From assembly GCA_017634555.1 (NCBI GenBank), contig JAGBNF010000005.1, positions 62,001 through 126,000 of the forward strand: a stretch of DNA of 64,000 nucleotides, given 5' to 3'. This document shows positions 26,943-35,734 of the stretch, one piece after another (within the stretch, counting starts at the first letter, position 1; each line of letters begins with the position of its first letter). Both the position numbers and the translations under genes were made by a program. Below the pieces are notes generated by a model. That model was not told the origin of the DNA. It ran no database searches and worked only from the letters and a program-made list of their open reading frames with translations. Source of the stretch: Eubacterium sp. GTDB taxonomy: Bacteria; Bacillota; Clostridia; Lachnospirales; Lachnospiraceae.

Positions 26943-27704
26943 CTAATCTGCTTTGTATATCCTGAAGCCCTCAAGGTCTCCGATCTCATGATATCCGTAT
27001 TTATCCTGCAGCTCTGTATCCGCAGCCGGTTTCAGAACATCCAGGACAACAAACTCAATTTCCTTTCCGCCTGCTATGGCGAAGATATAATTATAATCCG
27101 GATTCTCGCTTTCAATCTGCTCATACATCGCCATACGCTCCTTGTTCGTATAAACGATAAAGCCCTGTACATCTCTTCCGTACATCATCTCGATATTTCC
27201 GCTGTACTGTCTTGCATATATAAAGAGCGGATCCGGAAGTATGGTCTTCGGATTCTCATCCAGAGACAGAATCCTGTCGAACACATTTACCGCATACTGA
27301 GGCACCTTGTAAGGATTATCCGCAGTATAGAAGCCTCCGTTTTTCTGTATGTTGGTTCCGATAAGCATGACAACTGCAGTAAGAAGTCCCATAGCAAGGA
27401 GCTTCATCCTTTTATCCTTCAGTGCTTCCACAAGTCGTGTCATAGCAAGCGCTATGATCAGAATCTCCGGTATCATCCAGAAAAGTCTCCAGAATACAAG
27501 TCTGCTGAAAATGTACCGATACAGGACCGGATTGACTATGATAAATATCAGCAGCAGAACCGGCCATATGATCTTCCTGTCCTTCTTAAAAAGCACAAAA
27601 AGGCAGACGATAGAAATCAGCAGCAGAGCGAGATATCCCCTGTTGCCGTAAAAATCGCGGAAGTACTCATATATAGTTGTCATGATGTTCTTAACTGCTT
27701 CCAT
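26943..27704 (-). CDS. membrane protein resembling the C-terminal half of a GT-C protein
   Basis: A 253-residue protein with about four membrane helices in the first 125 residues and a soluble C-terminal domain containing 'ARQYSGNIEMMYGRDVQGF' and ending 'YGYHEIGDLEGFRIYKAD'. That ending resembles the outer C-terminal domain of polytopic GT-C or DUF6077-type proteins. The gene follows one that looks like the matching N-terminal half, 14 bp away in a different frame, each with its own start and stop. GGGAAG precedes the ATG, so it is expressed as a separate protein. It may be a two-subunit version or a split gene. Confidence 0.65.
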   Translation of the reverse strand: MEAVKNIMTTIYEYFRDFYGNRGYLALLLISIVCLFVLFKKDRKIIWPVLLLIFIIVNPVLYRYIFSRLVFWRLFWMIPEILIIALAMTRLVEALKDKRMKLLAMGLLTAVVMLIGTNIQKNGGFYTADNPYKVPQYAVNVFDRILSLDENPKTILPDPLFIYARQYSGNIEMMYGRDVQGFIVYTNKERMAMYEQIESENPDYNYIFAIAGGKEIEFVVLDVLKPAADTELQDKYGYHEIGDLEGFRIYKAD

Positions 27705-27718
27705 TCTGCTTCCCGTAA

Positions 27719-28828
27719 TTAATTCTGAATATACTTAAAATAATCTGTCATCTGACTTATAAGAAAATATACGCCTGATGGTATACAGCATATAAATGCC
27801 AGGATACAGATCCATATCTTCTTCTTTGCAATAGTCGTATAAAGTCCGAATGCTGCAATCATTACAGCTGAGATAACTATTCCCATTGCCGACATATGGC
27901 ACATTGAAACTGCTGTCAGAAGAATGAGTACCCAGTATGCCTTCTTCTTCGGATCATCATATATATTCATGAAAAGATATATGATGAGCGGAATTCCGAG
28001 GCCCGCAACTACCGACTTTCCCTGCCAGAGTCTTGTCAATATGAAGGTCTCCGAAGACTGTAGCGAATAATAACCGAAAAGGATTATCAGCTGTACAAAG
28101 TACATAAATACGATCCTGTTCTGTCTTGTCTCATCCCCATCCTTGTTTGCAAAAAGCATAAGGCTGAGTCTCCAGTATACAGAGAGGATAAGGATGTAGA
28201 GGATCACATGCATTACGCTGTGTGCCGCAATAGTCGGTGATACTCCCGTTACAAATCCCGTATATGCCAGGAATACGGACCAGGAGGATACCAGATCCTT
28301 ATAGAAATCTCCGTATGCCAGCTGAAGCGGTGTACCCGATGTCGGATCCGTCTGAAGTATGGAATCTGTCCTGAGGATATCAACCGCATTTATCACATAT
28401 CTGGTATCATCTGCATCCAGATGATAATATCTTATGATCTTATAGAAGATAAAAGCCGAAAGGACAATAAAGATAAGGTAGAGCACTAATGTAAATCTGT
28501 TGCTCACACATTTCCCAAATCCTGATACCGTACCTCTGATCATGCTTACATTCTTCTCTGTCTTTGCTGTAAGTGAACTGATGATGAAGAAAACTGCAGC
28601 TATTATAAGCACTGCAAGGCAGCTCCATGCGATCAGCCTGAAGGAGCCCTTCATCAGAGTAACCGGTACACTGAACAGCTGGATCACGGTCCAGGTAAGG
28701 AGATAACCCATCAGGATGCTTCCCGACAATGTACCGCGGACACGAAGAAGTCTTCCGAGCCCTGCACCGGCAAGTATCGGAAGTATGATGAGTGATATTA
28801 AGATTAAAAGGAAATTCACTATGCTCAT
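27719..28828 (-). CDS. polytopic membrane protein, DUF6077-like N-terminal half
   Basis: A 369-residue protein with about ten membrane helices. The loop 'IRYYHLDADDTRYVINAVDI' after the fourth helix holds an Asp-Ala-Asp-Asp cluster, as in DUF6077-type proteins and the acidic first-loop site of GT-C transferases. It continues with 'SVMHVILYILILSVYW' and 'TRLWQGKSVVAGLGIPLIIY'. It ends at a membrane helix 'ISQMTDYFKYIQN' without the soluble outer domain expected in that family; that domain appears in the next gene. The start is four bases after the upstream acyltransferase stop. Confidence 0.65.
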   Translation of the reverse strand: MSIVNFLLILISLIILPILAGAGLGRLLRVRGTLSGSILMGYLLTWTVIQLFSVPVTLMKGSFRLIAWSCLAVLIIAAVFFIISSLTAKTEKNVSMIRGTVSGFGKCVSNRFTLVLYLIFIVLSAFIFYKIIRYYHLDADDTRYVINAVDILRTDSILQTDPTSGTPLQLAYGDFYKDLVSSWSVFLAYTGFVTGVSPTIAAHSVMHVILYILILSVYWRLSLMLFANKDGDETRQNRIVFMYFVQLIILFGYYSLQSSETFILTRLWQGKSVVAGLGIPLIIYLFMNIYDDPKKKAYWVLILLTAVSMCHMSAMGIVISAVMIAAFGLYTTIAKKKIWICILAFICCIPSGVYFLISQMTDYFKYIQN

Positions 28829-28832
28829 CCTA

Positions 28833-29975
28833 TTATCCTATCTTCTTAAATGGTCTGAATACTATATCTCTGATCTTTATCTTATCCATGACATATATCG
28901 CAAGCATTATAACGGCCAGAGTCACTGCAGTATTTATAAGTATGCAGCTTATGGGCTCTCTGTAACTCAGCTTCACGAATATGTGTCTTATAAACGATGT
29001 AAAAAGTGTATGTGTTACATATATCTCCAGCGTATAGCGTCCCGGCACCGCAAGCCATTTCACCTTTCCCGCAGGAATGATATATCTTGCAATGAGCCAT
29101 ATGGATGCCGATATAAGCGCTGCCGCCACAGTATTATAATGTGGCACCGTATATGTATAGATTTTCTGTACATTGTCCCAGAGGAATGCGATGATTCCTA
29201 TCCCGCCTGCCATAAGAATCAGACTGATAACTAATATCACCGCTGCAGGTACGGCATGCTTTCCTGACGCACCATCCTCATCGTCTTTCTTCGATGCCGA
29301 TATACCTTCCGCTGCTTTACCGTCGAAGGATCTGACAAGCAGTCCTGCCGCGAAAAATATATAAAAGTAACAGAGTCTGTAAAGCTCGAATCTGTTGTCA
29401 TTTATCGTAAGCTCTATATTTGCATATATATTCAGAATTATTCCGATAATGAGAACCGGAAATGTGGGATTCAGCCCCTTCGGTATCGATGACATAGCCG
29501 CAAGCTTTATCAGAAACGGCGTCACCACCGAGAAGATTATCAATACATAGAGATACCAGAACGGGGATATGCTCTTCACGAAAATCCCCTTCAGGTCATC
29601 TGCCGTTACAGAATCCGTAACCACTCCTGCCAGCTTCATCTTTATAAATCCAAAGATAAGACTGAATACTATATAGATAAAAAGCATGTTCAGGATATGG
29701 ATCAGAACTCTCTTCCACTTGACCGAAACATTCTTTTTCTCGTCCCTTCTGATATAGGCAGCATAGAAAAGATATCCGCTTATAAGCATCATCAGCGGCA
29801 TGTGAAATGCATAGATCACATTACATATTGGCCAGAAGATATCGTCTGCAGCGGGATTAAACCTGCTGAAGAAATATCCGTCGGTAACATGTCCCAGAAC
29901 CACAAGAATGATGGCAAAGCCCTTCAGGGAATCTATATATTCTATCCTTTTAGATTCTGAATTCTTACTGTTCAT
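28833..29975 (-). CDS. acyltransferase family 3 (O-acetyltransferase)
   Basis: A 380-residue membrane protein with about ten helices of the acyltransferase-3 family, which O-acetylates cell-surface sugars. The N-terminal motif is 'YIDSLKGFAIILVVLGHVTDG' with the conserved Gly-His, followed by 'IYAFHMPLMMLISGYLFY', the second signature. An Asp/Ser/Ala-rich cytoplasmic loop near residue 240 ('ISASKKDDEDGASGKH') is unusual but short. It starts on the last base of the flippase stop (TAATG), so it is translationally coupled to the flippase at 29975-31465. It is the last of four consecutive acyltransferase genes, counting in transcription order with the flippase between. Confidence 0.92.
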   Translation of the reverse strand: MNSKNSESKRIEYIDSLKGFAIILVVLGHVTDGYFFSRFNPAADDIFWPICNVIYAFHMPLMMLISGYLFYAAYIRRDEKKNVSVKWKRVLIHILNMLFIYIVFSLIFGFIKMKLAGVVTDSVTADDLKGIFVKSISPFWYLYVLIIFSVVTPFLIKLAAMSSIPKGLNPTFPVLIIGIILNIYANIELTINDNRFELYRLCYFYIFFAAGLLVRSFDGKAAEGISASKKDDEDGASGKHAVPAAVILVISLILMAGGIGIIAFLWDNVQKIYTYTVPHYNTVAAALISASIWLIARYIIPAGKVKWLAVPGRYTLEIYVTHTLFTSFIRHIFVKLSYREPISCILINTAVTLAVIMLAIYVMDKIKIRDIVFRPFKKIG

Positions 29976-31465
29976 TAACTGTTCTTTCCAGCTTTACGCT
30001 TAAGTTTGGATAAAACCGATCCCAGTATCTCGAGAACCAGTTCATCCTTTGCTATTATGAGGATAACTCCATACATCATAAAGAAGATGATTGCCGAACA
30101 AATAAGTCTTAATAAACTGTTGGATTCGACACCTGATGTAAACTGCACATTTCTTATCCAGTAAGCTCCGGCTATAGGGATCAATGCCGCAGGGATAAGC
30201 TTCTTCAGACTGATCTCCTCAAACAGCTTAACCGGCTGATTCCTTACGATCCACATCTGATATATAGTAACGCCTATTTCGGCAATGAGCGTTCCCACAG
30301 CCGCTCCGGCTACGGAAAACTTCGGGATCAGTATTGCATTAAGTATAAGATCCGTTACCGCTCCAACTATCTCCGAATAGAAAACCTGCTTCTCCATACC
30401 GAGCGGAACCATCATCTGGATACCCGATACATTTGTTATACCGATAAGTATAAGCGTCGGCATCATAATGATCATCGGGATCGTTGCTCCCTCATATTCC
30501 AGGCCTGACAGAAATGTTATGCCGTCACGGGCATACATTACGAAATAAACCGCAAAAGGTACCGCCATAAGGATTATGAGATGCATAGTCTTCGTAAGTA
30601 TACGGTAAAACTCGGTCATCTTCTTTTCCTGTACAAAGCTCGACGCTCTAGGAAGAAGTACCATGCTGGCCGAAGTAACTATTCCCATAAGAATATTCTT
30701 TATCTTAACGGCTGCCCCGTATAATCCGACTTCCATATCACCCTTCATAAATCCCAGCATGACCGAATCAAGTTTTGTATAAATGGTCGTTGCGATGGAC
30801 ATAGAGAAAAATATAAGTACAGGTCCCCTATGCTGCTTCAGATCATAATCATGTCTCGGCTTAAAGCTGATATACTTACGGGCATTGATGAAATTCAGAA
30901 TATCCGATGCAGCAGTCGCAAAGATGGTGATACCGCCGTAGATGATATAATCATCCTCCGACTTAACCATGAGAAACATTGCTATAATTCCGATGAACTT
31001 GAAAATTACCGATCTTGAGGTTATATAACTGTACTTCTCAAGTCCCTTATACATCCACTCGATACCGATGGCATTCAGGAACATGATAGTGCTGCATACT
31101 ATGAAAAGAGCTCTGTCTCTCCTGAATCTCGGAATCAGGTTGATTGAAAATCCGAATACTATATAAACGAGCACTGTCATAATAAGATTGATTATGAGAA
31201 GCTCATGTACTACCTTGGTCAGCTTGTCCTTATCATCTCTGACCTTTGCAACAGCCTTAACTCCGTAATTCGGAATTCCCAGCTGTGCAAACATTGCGAA
31301 ATACGATACTGCAGAATTTGCGAAATCTATCCTTCCGGTTCCCGTAGTATGCAGTATTCTCGATACATAAGGAAATGTAATAAGTGGGAAAATGAATGTC
31401 GACATAGTAAGTATGGCATTCATTATCATATTCTTTTTTATAGAAACAGGCTTTTTATCACTCAT
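29975..31465 (-). CDS. oligosaccharide flippase (Wzx-like), second of three
   Basis: A 496-residue protein with about 14 membrane helices. It begins 'SIKKNMIMNAILTMSTFIFP' and has 'PYVSRILHTTGTGRIDFANS', the classical Wzx/RfbX signature, then 'ATTIYTKLDSVMLGFMKGD' and 'EVGLYGAAVKIKNILMGIV'. This is the most typical Wzx of the three flippases in the window and the closest to the Wzy-like polymerase and the initiating transferase, so it is the best candidate for exporting the main repeat unit. The end of the upstream double acyltransferase gene overlaps its start by eight bases. Confidence 0.94.
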   Translation of the reverse strand: MSDKKPVSIKKNMIMNAILTMSTFIFPLITFPYVSRILHTTGTGRIDFANSAVSYFAMFAQLGIPNYGVKAVAKVRDDKDKLTKVVHELLIINLIMTVLVYIVFGFSINLIPRFRRDRALFIVCSTIMFLNAIGIEWMYKGLEKYSYITSRSVIFKFIGIIAMFLMVKSEDDYIIYGGITIFATAASDILNFINARKYISFKPRHDYDLKQHRGPVLIFFSMSIATTIYTKLDSVMLGFMKGDMEVGLYGAAVKIKNILMGIVTSASMVLLPRASSFVQEKKMTEFYRILTKTMHLIILMAVPFAVYFVMYARDGITFLSGLEYEGATIPMIIMMPTLILIGITNVSGIQMMVPLGMEKQVFYSEIVGAVTDLILNAILIPKFSVAGAAVGTLIAEIGVTIYQMWIVRNQPVKLFEEISLKKLIPAALIPIAGAYWIRNVQFTSGVESNSLLRLICSAIIFFMMYGVILIIAKDELVLEILGSVLSKLKRKAGKNS

Positions 31466-33578
31466 TATGTGCCACCGTAAGTTTTCCTATTCCTTTTCCT
31501 ATTAATTTTATTATCTCATTTATGAGAACACCTATGATGATCTGCAGGGTTATATGAACCACGCAGTCATACATTGTTTCACCCGGCATATATCTGCACA
31601 TGATCTGATGTATCTCTCCGGATATAAGCACATGAACTATAAGTATGTACATCGTGCTCTCGCCGATCATGCAGAGAATCTTCTTTACCACCTTATTAGC
31701 ATTATTGTTGATGTATGACATCCACATATATACAACAAGTATTGCTGCCGTCACACCGATAACCACAAGGCCGTAAGGGTCATATACTCTGGTTGCCAGC
31801 TCCATGGCTCCCGTATAACGGTAGAATGCCCATAATGCAGCCAGCAGAAAATACATATAACTGTGTTCCTTCAGGAAGTCAAGCACTTTGTATTTCTTGC
31901 AGAGATAACCTATATGGTAGAAGATCATTGCGTAAAGGGCGCAGTCCGCACTCCACGGAAGCCAGAAGCCTGTTCTTCCGAGAATCAGTCCTGTAAGTGA
32001 AAGTATGAATACGATCACTGACATTTTAAGATCACTCTTTACGAAATAACCTATCACAGTATAGATGATTCTTATCACAACCAGCATAAGGATAAAGTAT
32101 ACCGGTCCAACCGAAACAACATCAGTCAGGAACTTATTCGAAAAGCTCATTCCGAAGATAACCGTCCTGAGTCCCGCCTCAGTGTCTGCTACCTTAAAGA
32201 GCACGTAGCCTATGGCAAATACGATATAAGGAACCAGAGATTTTCTTATAACTCTAAGGAGATACAGAACAAGCTTCTTTGCCCCGCCCTCTCTCGGCTT
32301 ATAGAAAACACCTGAAAGAAATACAAAAGCTACCATATGGAAGCTGTAGATAACGCTTCTCAGTCCCGGCAGTACATTTCTGTGGCCTACCATCATTATG
32401 ATAATGAGAAGAGCCTTAAAGATATCAACTGTCGCATCACGCTGCTTTGCAGGCTTCTTGTCCTGCTTCTTAGCCTTCTTCTCTTTCTTCTTATCATCAG
32501 CTTCAGTCTTCTCTGCCGCATCAGCAGCTTCAATTTCTGCCTTCTTTGCCGCATCATTTTTTGTCCGGCTGTCACGGGCTTTTCCCATCAGCAGCTTAAC
32601 AAGGTCGAATACTGCAAGTGTTATCAGCGCAGTCACTGCATATATAAGCATCTGAAGGTACACATTTTCCTGTATGTTCCAGATACCGAAAAGAATCACA
32701 AACCATCCTCTGAGGCAATCCAGCTGTATGGTATGAACGGCAAGAACTATTATCGAACCTCTTCCTACCCATCCGAAGAACTTTGACTTTTCTATCAGCA
32801 TGGATAATCTGATAACAAGGATCGATGTCATAACAACTATAACAGGAGTGATGAAATAATCATTCATTCCACCGCTTGCTATATGTATCTCCGACCATCC
32901 GAAGTGATATCCCACAGCAAAGAATGCCGCAAATATAAGCAGATGGTACCATCTGATCTTTGACATTATATCTTCCTCTGCCATCCATTTTCCAAGGATA
33001 ACAAAGGCTGCTCCCATCATTCCGGACTGGATGCTGAAAGGAAGCCAGATGAAATGTGCAAGCACCGCAGCAGTATAGAAAAGTATGACTGCTAACGCTG
33101 CCCTGTAAGACCACTTCTTGAATCTTCCGAGTATCAGCTTTGCGAAGGCCGATGCAAAGAAGAGTGCCGGCAGGAACCATATGGCTCCTATATAACCTCC
33201 AAGGTCGATACCCATAAAGGCTGTGATGCTTCCGTAACCGAAGAAGCTTCTTACCATAGCCTTATATATAACATCTGAAATAGTCGGAATCGAATTATCA
33301 TTAAATACCGCTGCCGAATTAAAAATATCCAGGAGCGTTATAAGTACGCAGGTTATGAAGTAAGGCTTCATAAGCCTTGTAAATCTGTTCTGCAGAAACT
33401 CCTTATCAGACTTTTCCACCGACATAGTATAGCCGCTGAGCATAAAGAAAACAGGAATATGAAATGCGAAAACAACCCTCGCGACCTCCGGAATCCCGAA
33501 GTGCCCCGCTATTATTACAAGCATACATATTCCTTTTGCAACATCTATCCAGAGTATTCTTCTTTTCTCTGAAGCCAT
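31458..33578 (-). CDS. fused double acyltransferase family 3 protein
   Basis: A 706-residue membrane protein made of two complete acyltransferase-3 units. The first (about 1-335) has 'LWIDVAKGICMLVIIAGHFG' and 'VVFAFHIPVFFMLSGYTM'. The second (about 388-706) has 'TVDIFKALLIIIMMVGHRNV' and 'VIYSFHMVAFVFLSGVFY'. Between them a Lys/Ala/Glu-rich cytoplasmic linker of about 50 residues joins them. Both Gly-His motifs are kept, so both halves could be active, or one may be an accessory. The family normally has one unit of about 330-380 residues. It lies between another acyltransferase gene and the Wzx gene. Expected activity is O-acetylation or other O-acylation of the surface glycan. Confidence 0.9.
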   Translation of the reverse strand: MASEKRRILWIDVAKGICMLVIIAGHFGIPEVARVVFAFHIPVFFMLSGYTMSVEKSDKEFLQNRFTRLMKPYFITCVLITLLDIFNSAAVFNDNSIPTISDVIYKAMVRSFFGYGSITAFMGIDLGGYIGAIWFLPALFFASAFAKLILGRFKKWSYRAALAVILFYTAAVLAHFIWLPFSIQSGMMGAAFVILGKWMAEEDIMSKIRWYHLLIFAAFFAVGYHFGWSEIHIASGGMNDYFITPVIVVMTSILVIRLSMLIEKSKFFGWVGRGSIIVLAVHTIQLDCLRGWFVILFGIWNIQENVYLQMLIYAVTALITLAVFDLVKLLMGKARDSRTKNDAAKKAEIEAADAAEKTEADDKKKEKKAKKQDKKPAKQRDATVDIFKALLIIIMMVGHRNVLPGLRSVIYSFHMVAFVFLSGVFYKPREGGAKKLVLYLLRVIRKSLVPYIVFAIGYVLFKVADTEAGLRTVIFGMSFSNKFLTDVVSVGPVYFILMLVVIRIIYTVIGYFVKSDLKMSVIVFILSLTGLILGRTGFWLPWSADCALYAMIFYHIGYLCKKYKVLDFLKEHSYMYFLLAALWAFYRYTGAMELATRVYDPYGLVVIGVTAAILVVYMWMSYINNNANKVVKKILCMIGESTMYILIVHVLISGEIHQIMCRYMPGETMYDCVVHITLQIIIGVLINEIIKLIGKGIGKLTVAHNE

Positions 33579-33608
33579 TACACTAATTTCCTCTCAACTG
33601 CCCAAAAA

Positions 33609-34670
33609 CTATTCTTCTTTTTTGCCCTTACGCTTTTCGAGAGCAGGCATACCCAGCAATCTTCTCACCGGATTTATATTCGAAAAAATAACCGTAAATG
33701 TGATGATAAAGATAAACTTCAGTACTATGACTGCAGGTACATAATACTTCTGAGGTAAGCCTTCCGGAAAAATCTTATCCAGAAGTGACCACCATCTGAA
33801 GGTATCAAGCTCTATTATATGTGCTATCAGAAAGATAAGGCTGTTCTTTCCGAAAAACGCAAGCGGTACACGGAGGAACTTAACCTTTCTCTCTATCAGC
33901 ATTGAAAGAAGCACTATTATAAGGCATCCACAAAGACTTCCGAAAATATCCACGAAGCCTCGTCCGATATCAGAATGAACGAGCCAGAAGCTCTGAAAAT
34001 TCTTTATAAACTGGAGCCATACTACCAGAGCAAATACGGTTCCAAATACTGCTATCTCCTTCGGGATTATCGGAAGCAGATCCTTACTCTCTCTCAGCAG
34101 ATAACCTATATACAGGAACAACAGCGCCGTAAAGCCTGCCTGAATACTGAGCGGAAACCAGAAGAATTTATCTCTGGTCCACATTCCGAGATAGAACAGT
34201 GCAAACACCACCGCTATCCTTACCCATTTGTTTGCCTTAAGAAGCAGCTTAAGTATGATGACTGCCCAGAAGGTGGCAAGTAAAAACCATACAGCTCCGA
34301 TTCCCTGAACCTTAAATGGCTCCGTATAGGAATCTCCCGCTCCGTAAAGTGACGCAACTCCCCATCTCTTCACTACATCGAGAATACCTGCACCGTCATC
34401 AAAAACAAGGTTCATGAAGACAGCGGAAAGTATAACTCCGATACACGCAATGATGTAAGGAATGATAAGCGTCTTAACCTTCTTCTTTATGAAGGTTGCA
34501 TTATCGTCCCTTGTGTTGATGAAGAAGCCCGAAATAATAAAGAATATGGGAAGATGATAGGTGAATACAACTCTGTTAAAGCTTCTCACTCCCATATGTC
34601 CGAGTACGATGGATATCATCGCAATTCCACGGGCTATATCCAGATATTCAAGTCTGTTCTTCTTCTCCAT
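33609..34670 (-). CDS. acyltransferase family 3 (fucose 4-O-acetylase-like)
   Basis: A 353-residue protein with about ten membrane helices. It begins 'RLEYLDIARGIAMISIVLGH' followed by 'VVFTYHLPIFFIISGFFI', the usual two N-terminal signatures of the NolL/fucose O-acetylase-like branch of acyltransferase family 3. The mid-region has 'GAVWFLLATFWAVIILKLLL'. It closely resembles the first half of the fused neighbour and the next gene upstream, so local duplication is likely. It would O-acetylate a glycan residue. The acceptor cannot be assigned. Confidence 0.92.
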   Translation of the reverse strand: MEKKNRLEYLDIARGIAMISIVLGHMGVRSFNRVVFTYHLPIFFIISGFFINTRDDNATFIKKKVKTLIIPYIIACIGVILSAVFMNLVFDDGAGILDVVKRWGVASLYGAGDSYTEPFKVQGIGAVWFLLATFWAVIILKLLLKANKWVRIAVVFALFYLGMWTRDKFFWFPLSIQAGFTALLFLYIGYLLRESKDLLPIIPKEIAVFGTVFALVVWLQFIKNFQSFWLVHSDIGRGFVDIFGSLCGCLIIVLLSMLIERKVKFLRVPLAFFGKNSLIFLIAHIIELDTFRWWSLLDKIFPEGLPQKYYVPAVIVLKFIFIITFTVIFSNINPVRRLLGMPALEKRKGKKEE

Positions 34671-34699
34671 ATCTCAATTCCTAACGTAAAATACGCAGC

Positions 34700-35734
34700 T
34701 CATTCCGGTTTCTTTCTTATGATCTCTATAAGCTTTTCCTCAGCCGGAATAATAATATAGGCATTCAACACGATCAGAATGATCGTATAAACCAACGTAA
34801 TAAGCGGATTGAAAAGACGATTTATGTCGAATCCGAACATCATAAAAATGTCCGCTATAAGTGCTTTGGTAATCCATTCATTTCCGCAGAGCATAAGTGT
34901 CTTTCTGCCCAGCTTCGCTATATGCGGTATGCCTGACAGAAGTCTGGCTGTCATGATCACAGCCATACCCATAATCAAAGCTCTGATAACCGCAGTAAAT
35001 ATCAATACATTCTTATCCACAGTACCCGGAATTACTATAAGGTATTTCCTGAAAAATACCGCTAATGAGTACAGGACAGTAATGATATAAACTCCTGCGA
35101 AAGCTTTCTTCTTCACTGCAGTATTCAGCTCAAACAGTCTGTTTATCAGCGGATAGCTGAGATACCCGACAGCAAAGAAAAGTATATAGTAAAGTGCACT
35201 ATCGAAGTTATAAAACATTCTCGGCTTCCTAACCGCCCTAGGCTTTATCACAAATTCCGAAAGGATAAAGCATATTAACGGAAAAACTGCCAAAAGTGCC
35301 TTCAGATTGAAACACTTTATTATCTTAAATATGATCTCCATAACGAAAAGGCAGGTCAGAAACCATAATGCCGGAGCAAAGAAGCTGTTTCTTACCGCTC
35401 CCTTAAGTATCAACAGAATGTAATCCCATATCTGTGACATTCCCGGTCTTTCGCTGACAGCCTTTATTATCACGGAGATAAATGCAAAGCAGTAAAAGGG
35501 GATCAATATCCTTTTCGCTCTTTTCAGAGTATATCTGATAAAATTCTCTTCCTTGTCGTATGTATTCATACAGCCTGAAAGAAAGAAGAACAGCGGGACA
35601 TGAAAATAAAATACAAAATCGCGTGCCCGTCCCTCTTCACAGAGATGTCCGAAATATATTGCGATCATGCCAAGCAGCTTCGCAATATCGATCCACTCTA
35701 CTCTATTCTTCACTGAGTCTGCTTCACCGTGCAT
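34700..35734 (-). CDS. acyltransferase family 3
   Basis: A 344-residue polytopic protein with 'RVEWIDIAKLLGMIAIYFGH' and 'DFVFYFHVPLFFFLSGCM', the two acyltransferase-3 motifs. The ATG at 35734 has GGAGGG eight bases before it and overlaps the end of the polymerase gene by 25 bases, suggesting coupling of polymer synthesis and O-acylation. It is the first of the run of acyltransferases in transcription order. The rest of the protein is divergent from its neighbours, with fewer polar loop motifs. Confidence 0.9.
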   Translation of the reverse strand: MHGEADSVKNRVEWIDIAKLLGMIAIYFGHLCEEGRARDFVFYFHVPLFFFLSGCMNTYDKEENFIRYTLKRAKRILIPFYCFAFISVIIKAVSERPGMSQIWDYILLILKGAVRNSFFAPALWFLTCLFVMEIIFKIIKCFNLKALLAVFPLICFILSEFVIKPRAVRKPRMFYNFDSALYYILFFAVGYLSYPLINRLFELNTAVKKKAFAGVYIITVLYSLAVFFRKYLIVIPGTVDKNVLIFTAVIRALIMGMAVIMTARLLSGIPHIAKLGRKTLMLCGNEWITKALIADIFMMFGFDINRLFNPLITLVYTIILIVLNAYIIIPAEEKLIEIIRKKPE

